DNA of 64,000 nucleotides from Devosia sp. LC5 (lineage in GTDB: Bacteria; Pseudomonadota; Alphaproteobacteria; Rhizobiales; Devosiaceae). The notes under the pieces were generated by a model. That model saw nothing but the letters and a program-made list of their open reading frames with translations, was not told the DNA's origin and searched no databases. The position numbers and the translations under genes were made by a program. Below, piece by piece: positions 58,943 to 64,000 of the stretch (position 1 is the stretch's first letter; each line of letters starts with the position of its first letter). The stretch spans positions 54,178 through 118,177 of the forward strand of contig NZ_JNNO01000007.1 in NCBI RefSeq assembly GCF_000735585.1. The letters run 5' to 3'.

Positions 58943-59719
58943 TCAAGGCTGTACTGCGGGATCTGCGACCCGAACAACAGCTTCGATCCGCTCCGGTGGG
59001 ACATCGCGTTCGATCATGATGTCCCACCCGTGATCCATCGCTTCCCAGTCGCCCTGTGCTTCGAGATATAACTCGATCATGGACTGCGGCAGGCGACCGT
59101 CCGTGAAGGCGCACCAGCCCGAAACCGGGTAGCGGATCACCACAACGGCGGGCTCCCCTATGCCTGCCAGCGCAGTGGGGAGCTCGCCACCCAGATAGCC
59201 GGCGAGCCGCTCGACAGCTTCGCCGCCGAATGACTCGAAGAAGACTTCGCAGCCGCCGTCATGCAGGAAGCGACGCATCGGGGTGGCCCACACGGCGCCC
59301 TCCCGTTCCGGGAAATGCGGATCGGCGGCGAGCATCTTGGCCAGGGCAGCGTCGACGTCGCCAATCCGCTCCGGCGGCAGGTGCCCTGCGAGTGTGCGTT
59401 TCAGCCGTTCCAGGTCTCGACTGAAATCCAGCCGCAGCAGGCCCTCTTGGTGGATGGCGTTGAAGTCCACTAGTCTGGTCGCATGAAAAGCCCTGAGCTC
59501 CCGGTTCACCATGGTTTCGGCTATGAGAGCCTCGGCCTCACGCCAACGCCTCATGACTGGAGCGGGGTTGCGCAGGCGGTGGAGCGAGCCGGCCAGATTG
59601 TAGGTGTGTTCGGCTGTCTTCTCTGACCTGAGGGCTTCGGCGTGTGCCCGGAGGAAATCAAGAACGTTTGGCGGCCATGTCCCAAGCCGCTCGAGGTCGA
59701 CAGGATTGAACTCGCTCAC
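58943..59719 (-). CDS. Hypothetical protein, possible ADP-ribosyltransferase-like fold
   Basis: A 258-residue soluble protein. I use the GTG at 59719 with GAGAGG upstream. The segment ELRAFHATRLVDFNAIHQEGLLRL has the H-x-T ... I ... GL pattern of DarT/RNA-phosphotransferase-like ART folds. Later come FLHDGGCEVFFESFGGEAVERLA and a PPERI tail. Without other ART residues this is only a suggestion. It is divergent from the CsoR-type gene and is not obviously linked to copper. It could be an effector, toxin or defence protein. Confidence 0.5.
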   Translation of the reverse strand: MSEFNPVDLERLGTWPPNVLDFLRAHAEALRSEKTAEHTYNLAGSLHRLRNPAPVMRRWREAEALIAETMVNRELRAFHATRLVDFNAIHQEGLLRLDFSRDLERLKRTLAGHLPPERIGDVDAALAKMLAADPHFPEREGAVWATPMRRFLHDGGCEVFFESFGGEAVERLAGYLGGELPTALAGIGEPAVVVIRYPVSGWCAFTDGRLPQSMIELYLEAQGDWEAMDHGWDIMIERDVPPERIEAVVRVADPAVQP

Positions 59720-59813
59720 GTTTGGCCTCTCAACTTGTTCCAGCCATATGGGCCGGGGCTTGAGCGAAAGTATAGAAGTAGCCGTAAGCAACCAACTGCT
59801 TGCCCGTCGCTTA

Positions 59814-59828
59814 TACCCCCGGAGGGTA
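59814..59828. promoter_or_regulatory. CsoR-type operator overlapping the regulator's ribosome binding site
   Basis: TACCC-CCGGA-GGGTA, a G/C-tract dyad typical for CsoR/RcnR/CstR-family repressors, ends five bases before the regulator's ATG and includes its GGAGG. Confidence 0.65.
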
Positions 59829-59832
59829 CTCG

Positions 59833-60108
59833 ATGTGCACCCAACGATCTATCTCGATCCGCAACCGTCTAAACCGTATTGCCGGCCAGGTGAACGGCGT
59901 CTCGCGCATGGTGGATGAGGGCGCCTACTGCATCGATATCTTGACCCAGCTGCAGGCCGTGAAAGCGGCCCTGGCAAAAGCTGAGGACGAGATCCTCAAG
60001 CAGCAAGCTGATTCCTGCGTGGTCGAGGCGATTACATCGGGGGACATTGAAGCACAGCGGGCCAAGTTCAACGAACTGGTCGATCTCTTTGCCAAAGCGA
60101 AGCGGTGA
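59833..60108 (+). CDS. CsoR/FrmR-family metal- or thiol-sensing repressor
   Basis: A 91-residue all-helical regulator starting MCTQRSISIRNRLNRIAGQV behind GGAGG. Conserved cysteines appear in EGAYCIDILTQLQAV and QQADSCVVEAI. The position four before the second cysteine, a histidine in Cu(I)-binding CsoR, is a glutamine here. The ligand set is therefore closer to CstR-like (two Cys) sensors, or an N-terminal Cys2 may take part. It probably represses itself and the DUF305 gene that follows 27 bp downstream. Confidence 0.88.
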   Translation: MCTQRSISIRNRLNRIAGQVNGVSRMVDEGAYCIDILTQLQAVKAALAKAEDEILKQQADSCVVEAITSGDIEAQRAKFNELVDLFAKAKR

Positions 60109-60135
60109 TCGACAACTCTGCGAAGGAGAAACCGA

Positions 60136-60645
60136 ATGACGCATGAAGCACACGCCCATGATCAAGCGGATCGCCACGGTCAAGGCGGCGGGCACGGCGC
60201 TCATGGACGACCCTACCTCATGTTCTGGATCAACATGGTGCTCGGCCTTGTCGTGATGTACTTCGTCATGTTCTCCATGATCGACGGACTGGGCGACTTC
60301 CGCAACAACATGAACATGTTCTACATGGCCTTGACCATGTGGGCCCCTATGGGAATCTTCATGCTCGCCACGATGCCGGGCATGTTCCCGAAACGCACCA
60401 TGAACGTCGTGCTGTATGTCGCTTTCGCCCTGATCACCGGGTTATCCTTTCTGGGCACCCGGACCCAGACCTTCATCGATGACCGCCAGTTCATCGACTC
60501 CATGATCCCACACCATTCGGGAGCGATCCTCATGTGCCGTGAGGCGGACCTCGAGGATCCCGAGCTGGTACAGTTGTGCGGAGAGATCATCGAGGCGCAG
60601 CGTCGGGAAATCGAACAGATGGAGGCGATCGGGGAACGGCTTTGA
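60136..60645 (+). CDS. Membrane-anchored DUF305 protein
   Basis: A 169-residue protein with a histidine-rich N-terminus (MTHEAHAHDQADRHGQ, GGGHGAHG), three hydrophobic segments (LMFWINMVLGLVVMYFVMF, MALTMWAPMGIFMLA, VVLYVAFALITGLSFL) and the DUF305 part FIDSMIPHHSGAILMCREADL. Good AAGGAG site before the ATG. It is a probable metal-binding protein of the copper response, co-transcribed with the CsoR-type gene. Confidence 0.85.
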   Translation: MTHEAHAHDQADRHGQGGGHGAHGRPYLMFWINMVLGLVVMYFVMFSMIDGLGDFRNNMNMFYMALTMWAPMGIFMLATMPGMFPKRTMNVVLYVAFALITGLSFLGTRTQTFIDDRQFIDSMIPHHSGAILMCREADLEDPELVQLCGEIIEAQRREIEQMEAIGERL

Positions 60646-60732
60646 GTTGTTGCCCCCCGCAAGGGAGAACGCTCTAGGATTACCGGATAAAATGTTGACT
60701 GCTATATCCTGAAATGCGATGTATTGGGAGAT

Positions 60733-61032
60733 ATGATATCCCTTAAGCTTCAATCACCTTCCGACACGATGGCATCCCTTGCGCACAGGGCAAGGCAATT
60801 GCGGCTGTCGAAAAACCTGACGCAGGAAGGTTTGGCCACAAGAGCAGGGGTGTCGCTGGGCACGCTGAAGCTGTTTGAGCGCACGGGAAAAGCAGGGTTT
60901 GAGACGGTGGTCAAGATCGCCTATGCCCTCGAAGCCGAACGGGAGTTCGAGGCCCTGTTCCCGCCGTCCCAGATCACCAGGATCGAAGATGTCGTCGAGA
61001 AGGCGCCTCGCAAGCGGGGCAGGCGGAAATGA
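60733..61032 (+). CDS. hipB: HipB-like Xre antitoxin
   Basis: A 99-residue Xre-type protein starting MISLKLQSPSDTM. The helix-turn-helix is LRLSKNLTQEGLATRAGVSLGTLKLFERTGKAG, and the C-terminus is basic (KAPRKRGRRK). It binds the operator and neutralises HipA. The start could also be an ATG twelve codons later. Its stop overlaps the hipA start by four bases (ATGA). Confidence 0.87.
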   Translation: MISLKLQSPSDTMASLAHRARQLRLSKNLTQEGLATRAGVSLGTLKLFERTGKAGFETVVKIAYALEAEREFEALFPPSQITRIEDVVEKAPRKRGRRK

Positions 61033-62324
61033 AACAGCTCGACCATGTCCTCAGCGTAGAAGTCACGCTGGAGCTTGCAGGGGAGATGCTGCCCATCGGG
61101 CGCATTGCCTGGCGGGCAGGGGAAAGGCGGAGCTATTTCGAGTACAGCCAAGCGGCACTCGACCGCCGCCTGAACCTTTCCCCGTTCAATTTGCCATTGC
61201 GGCCGGGCGCACAATCTGCGCCGCACGTGCCGTTTGAAGGACTGCATGGCTTGTTCAACGACAGCCTGCCGGACGGTTGGGGGCGCAAGCTCCTGGATAG
61301 GCGCCTCCAGCGGTTGGACTACGACTTCCTGACCTTGGGTCCGCTGGATCGTCTCTCTTTCGTCGGCACCACGGGTATGGGTGCCCTCCGCTACAAACCG
61401 GTCGGCCTACTCGAGGAAGTCATCGATGGCGGCCTCGACCTCGACTGGCTCGCAACACAGGCCGAAATGGTGCAGGAAGAATCCCCGGAAGCCGACGTTG
61501 ACCGGTTGCAGGCCGCACAAGGCGGCTCGGGCGGCGTCAGGCCGAAGATCGTCGCAGGGCTGGATACTGCAACGGGCCTGCTGGTCCAGGACCGCAACAC
61601 CGGGCTGGCGGTCGGTTACGAGCCGTGGATCGTCAAATTCCGCGCTGAAAGCGATCCGCGGGAAATCGGGCCGGAGGAGTACGCGTACTCGCTCATGTCA
61701 AGGGCCGCGGGCGTGGAAATGCCGGAGACGCGGCTGTTGATGGGTTCCAGCGGAAACGCCTATTTCGCCGTGCGACGCTTCGATCGCGCCGCTGCCGGCG
61801 CGATCCATGTTCATACCCTGAGCGGTTTGCTGCACGCAGACCACCGGGAGCCCCAGGTGGACTATGGCATCCTTCTCAAGGCTACCCGCCTGCTGACCCG
61901 GGACGAGCGGCACGTGGAGAGCATGTTCACCCGCATGGTCTTTAACGTGCTGGCGCGAAACCGGGACGACCATTCCAAGAACCACGCATTCCAGATGAAA
62001 GCCGATGGTGCTTGGGTGCCTACGCCTGCGTATGACCTCACCTTCTCGTCAGGTCCCGGCGGTGAACACAACATGGCAATCGCTGGAGAAGGTCGGAACC
62101 CGGGACACAGACACATCATGCAGGAGGCGAAGGGAGCGGGTTTGACTCCCCTTCGGGCCCAGGCAATCTTCGACGAGGTCAAGGCCGCCGTGGATGCCTG
62201 GCCCCGTTTCGCCGAGAACGCAGGACTTTCGGAAGCCAGGATGGCCGAGCTCGACTACGTCCTCAACGAACGAGGTCGTGCCCCAGCTGATGATGTCGAG
62301 AGCACAGCGACTTCGTCCCCTTAG
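61029..62324 (+). CDS. hipA: HipA-like serine/threonine kinase toxin
   Basis: A 431-residue kinase of the HipA family. The N-terminal subdomain includes LPDGWGRKLLDRRL, the activation/ATP loop reads AQGGSGGVRPKIVAG, the catalytic loop is NRDDHSKNHAF with D and N, and the metal motif is PAYDLTFS. HipA enzymes phosphorylate glutamyl-tRNA synthetase or related targets and cause dormancy. The module is complete and without frameshift. It lies inside the metal island, between a DUF305 gene and SCO. Confidence 0.9.
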   Translation: MKQLDHVLSVEVTLELAGEMLPIGRIAWRAGERRSYFEYSQAALDRRLNLSPFNLPLRPGAQSAPHVPFEGLHGLFNDSLPDGWGRKLLDRRLQRLDYDFLTLGPLDRLSFVGTTGMGALRYKPVGLLEEVIDGGLDLDWLATQAEMVQEESPEADVDRLQAAQGGSGGVRPKIVAGLDTATGLLVQDRNTGLAVGYEPWIVKFRAESDPREIGPEEYAYSLMSRAAGVEMPETRLLMGSSGNAYFAVRRFDRAAAGAIHVHTLSGLLHADHREPQVDYGILLKATRLLTRDERHVESMFTRMVFNVLARNRDDHSKNHAFQMKADGAWVPTPAYDLTFSSGPGGEHNMAIAGEGRNPGHRHIMQEAKGAGLTPLRAQAIFDEVKAAVDAWPRFAENAGLSEARMAELDYVLNERGRAPADDVESTATSSP

Positions 62325-62364
62325 GAACAACATCCCGTCAAGTGCTCCGAGGATGCGGTTCCGA

Positions 62365-62979
62365 TCAGCCTTGGCCGATGAGCCGACGCAGTTTGGCCAT
62401 TCGGGTGTCGAATCCTTCCTCCGTCGCCAGGGTACCGAAGAAGCGTCCGTCGGCAGTGACCAGCTGGATGGATGCCTGGTGCCCCATCAGGTAGTCGCCA
62501 CCCTCCATCGGCTCCTTCTCAAAGAAGATGTAGCGGTCCTTTGCCATGGTGCTGATCTGGGCCAGGTCGCCGGTCAGCCCGGTGATGCGATCGTCGAAGT
62601 ACTCGACGTACTCCTTCATGATTTCAGGCGTGTCGCGCTCGGGGTCCACCGAAACGAAAACCACGTTGAGCTTGTCGGCATCGGGCCCTAGTTCTTCGAG
62701 CAACGCCGACATTTCCGCCAGAGCCGTCGGGCAGACGTCCGGGCAGTGGGTGAAGCCGTAGAACCACGCGGACGGCTTGCCCAGGAAGCTTGCCTCGGTC
62801 ACTGCAGCGCCGTTCTGATCGACAAGCTGGAACGGTTTGGCGTAGATCGCCTCGACCTCGGATACGCCTGTCGGTTTGGGCCCATACGCCAGGAAACCCG
62901 CACCGCCTGCTGCTATAACCACCAGCGCCCAAAGGACGATCCGGAGCTTACGCATGCCGGTCGAAGTCTTCCCGGTCAC
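62365..62979 (-). CDS. SCO1/SenC-family copper protein
   Basis: A 204-residue membrane-anchored periplasmic protein. The GTG at 62979 overlaps the stop of the PCu(A)C gene; an ATG eight codons later is possible. After one N-terminal helix, the thioredoxin fold has the copper motif FTHCPDVCPTALAEM (C79, C83) and the distal histidine in YLMGHQASIQL. SCO proteins load Cu(A) of cytochrome oxidase or act in copper redox homeostasis. It is paired with PCu(A)C, as in many Proteobacteria. Confidence 0.93.
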   Translation of the reverse strand: MTGKTSTGMRKLRIVLWALVVIAAGGAGFLAYGPKPTGVSEVEAIYAKPFQLVDQNGAAVTEASFLGKPSAWFYGFTHCPDVCPTALAEMSALLEELGPDADKLNVVFVSVDPERDTPEIMKEYVEYFDDRITGLTGDLAQISTMAKDRYIFFEKEPMEGGDYLMGHQASIQLVTADGRFFGTLATEEGFDTRMAKLRRLIGQG

Positions 62980-63452
62980 TTGCCGTGGCCTTCGTGGTTC
63001 GGTGCAGCCTTCGCGGAGCGTTCCTCCACGTTGAAGACAACCTCGACCGGTCCCGCATTCTCGAAGATCAGGGTCGCGGCGACCTCGTCACCGGCCTGGT
63101 AGCGGCGGTCAGGCTTGATGAACATGGCGTGCGTGCCATCGTCGCCCAGAGATACGGTGGCACCGGCAGGTATTTCCATGCCCTCTGCGAGGGGCTCCAT
63201 TCGGGCGATGCCGTCCGTCACCACCGACTGGTGCAGTTCCACCTTCTCGGCGGCCTTGCTTTCGATTCCCAGCAGGCGTTCCGGAACATCGCCGTTGTTG
63301 TAGATGGTAACGTAACCACCCAGCACCGGAGCGTTGGGCGGCGCTTCCTGGATCATCGGGTGCTCGATGAAGATCGAACCCGAGGTGAAGTCGTGCGCCT
63401 GTGCCGGAGCGGTGAGGACGGCAATAGCCAGGGCCAGGATGAGCTTCTGCAT
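62976..63452 (-). CDS. PCu(A)C-type periplasmic copper chaperone
   Basis: A 158-residue exported protein starting MQKLILALAIAVLTAPAQAH at 63452 with AAGG upstream. The cupredoxin-like fold shows the copper-ligand pattern HPMIQEAPPNAPVLGGYVTIYN, then MEPLAEGMEIPAG and GDDGTHAMFIKPD (H-x-M). It delivers Cu(I) to SCO and the Cu(A) centre. The His-rich C-terminus (NHEGHGK) adds a possible second site. Confidence 0.92.
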   Translation of the reverse strand: MQKLILALAIAVLTAPAQAHDFTSGSIFIEHPMIQEAPPNAPVLGGYVTIYNNGDVPERLLGIESKAAEKVELHQSVVTDGIARMEPLAEGMEIPAGATVSLGDDGTHAMFIKPDRRYQAGDEVAATLIFENAGPVEVVFNVEERSAKAAPNHEGHGK

Positions 63453-63529
63453 GTAACAGCCTTCGAGTGAGCTTCTGTTGGCAGCAGGATTAGCGGACAT
63501 TGCCGCCCACCGGAATGCGACCCGTTGGA

Positions 63530-64000
63530 CTATGAGTGCGTCAGCCCCTTCCAGCCCAAGAGGCGCATGGCGTTGGCGGTAACAAGAACGGTGGCGCCGG
63601 TATCGGCCAGGATGGCAGGCCAAAGCCCTGTTATCCCCAGGACGGTGGTGACCAGGAACACGGCCTTCAGTCCCAGGGACAGGGCGATGTTCTGGCCGAT
63701 GTTCGCCATGGTAGCCTTGGACAGCCCGACCATGTTGGCGATATCGAGGACCCGCCCGTGCAGGATGGCTGCATCCGCGGTTTCGAGCGCCACGTCGGTT
63801 CCGCCGCCCATGGCGATGCCGATATCGGCAGCAGCAAGAGCAGGGGCGTCGTTGATGCCATCGCCAACCTTGACCACCACCGCGCCGCCGGCCTGCAGCT
63901 CACGCACGATACGCTGCTTGTCCTCGGGCAGCAGACCGGCCCGGACGTCCATGCCGAGCGAGGATCCGATCGCACGGGCCGTGCGTTCGTTGTCACCGGT
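63530..64000 (-). CDS. Zn2+/Cd2+/Pb2+-type P1B ATPase, C-terminal part (rest beyond window)
   Basis: The open frame from the window edge ends at 63530. It starts within GDNERTARAIGSSLGMD, passes the hinge motif [36 protein letters not shown] and ends with the membrane part GLKAVFLVTTVLGITGLWPAILADTGATVLVTANAMRLLGW. The ADTGATVLV segment with aspartate in the last helices is typical of P1B-2 (Zn/Cd/Pb) pumps such as ZntA/CadA, not of copper pumps. At least 157 residues are visible. Confidence 0.92.
   Translation of the reverse strand, partial: TGDNERTARAIGSSLGMDVRAGLLPEDKQRIVRELQAGGAVVVKVGDGINDAPALAAADIGIAMGGGTDVALETADAAILHGRVLDIANMVGLSKATMANIGQNIALSLGLKAVFLVTTVLGITGLWPAILADTGATVLVTANAMRLLGWKGLTHS

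Noticed and set aside
1..64000. CRISPR array, tRNA or rRNA genes
   Set aside because: No regularly spaced repeats and no cloverleaf or ribosomal sequence were seen on either strand.

Overview
The window looks like a secondary replicon (plasmid or chromid) of an alphaproteobacterium, probably Hyphomicrobiales-like. The main evidence is a complete repABC replication and partition locus (31.4-35.1 kb) with its antisense RNA and two matching parS palindromes. repABC replicons are characteristic of Alphaproteobacteria. The DNA is GC-rich and mosaic, with many broken genes and pieces of mobile elements.

Layout. 0-7 kb: phthalate catabolism. A divergent pair of transcripts encodes phthalate 4,5-dioxygenase (oxygenase on +, reductase on -), the cis-dihydrodiol dehydrogenase and 4,5-dihydroxyphthalate decarboxylase. 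Together these convert phthalate to protocatechuate. A TAXI-type TRAP binding protein at the left edge and an EamA exporter flank them. 7-19.5 kb: a scrap zone with a Tn7/Mu-like transposase remnant, an intact IS3-family element, a group II intron maturase fragment, a secreted alpha/beta hydrolase, decayed plasmid genes, an AbiE toxin-antitoxin pair and an IS91-type element with a tyrosine recombinase. 19.6-26 kb: a GntR-controlled operon with a polar amino-acid-type ABC importer, an RpiB-type isomerase and an enolase-superfamily dehydratase, divergent from a ketopantoate-reductase-like gene. 26-35 kb: plasmid core with a CHAT protease fragment, scpB, a DUF1403 gene, a tyrosine recombinase, a RES/Xre toxin-antitoxin pair and repCBA. 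35-43 kb: plasmid accessory genes, including a 630-residue ParB-like protein, a broken nuclease, a VbhA/Fic pair, an adenine DNA methylase and a truncated SRAP gene. 43-64 kb: a metal-stress island with a CDF zinc exporter, DsbB/DsbA, two L,D-transpeptidases, two Cu(+) P-type ATPases, two HMA chaperones, DUF305 proteins, CsoR- and CueR-type regulators, SCO and PCu(A)C copper chaperones, a HipBA pair and the end of a Zn/Cd-type ATPase.

How the parts work together. The copper genes appear to share a CueR-type regulon: three promoters have a 19-bp spacer and the MerR-family dyad. The local cueR, however, carries an in-frame TAG. Two further 19-bp-spacer promoters of a different sequence precede the CDF gene and the dsbBA operon. 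Four or five toxin-antitoxin modules (AbiE, RES/Xre, Fic/VbhA, HipBA) suggest that the replicon is strongly maintained.

The most interesting unexplained signal is a roughly 210-250-nt structured element present three times. It lies just upstream of the ParB-like gene, the DNA methylase gene and a small hypothetical gene. It is always in the same orientation relative to that gene, and its long closing stem shows compensatory changes between copies. I interpret it as a family of cis-acting leader RNAs. I do not recognise it as a named family.
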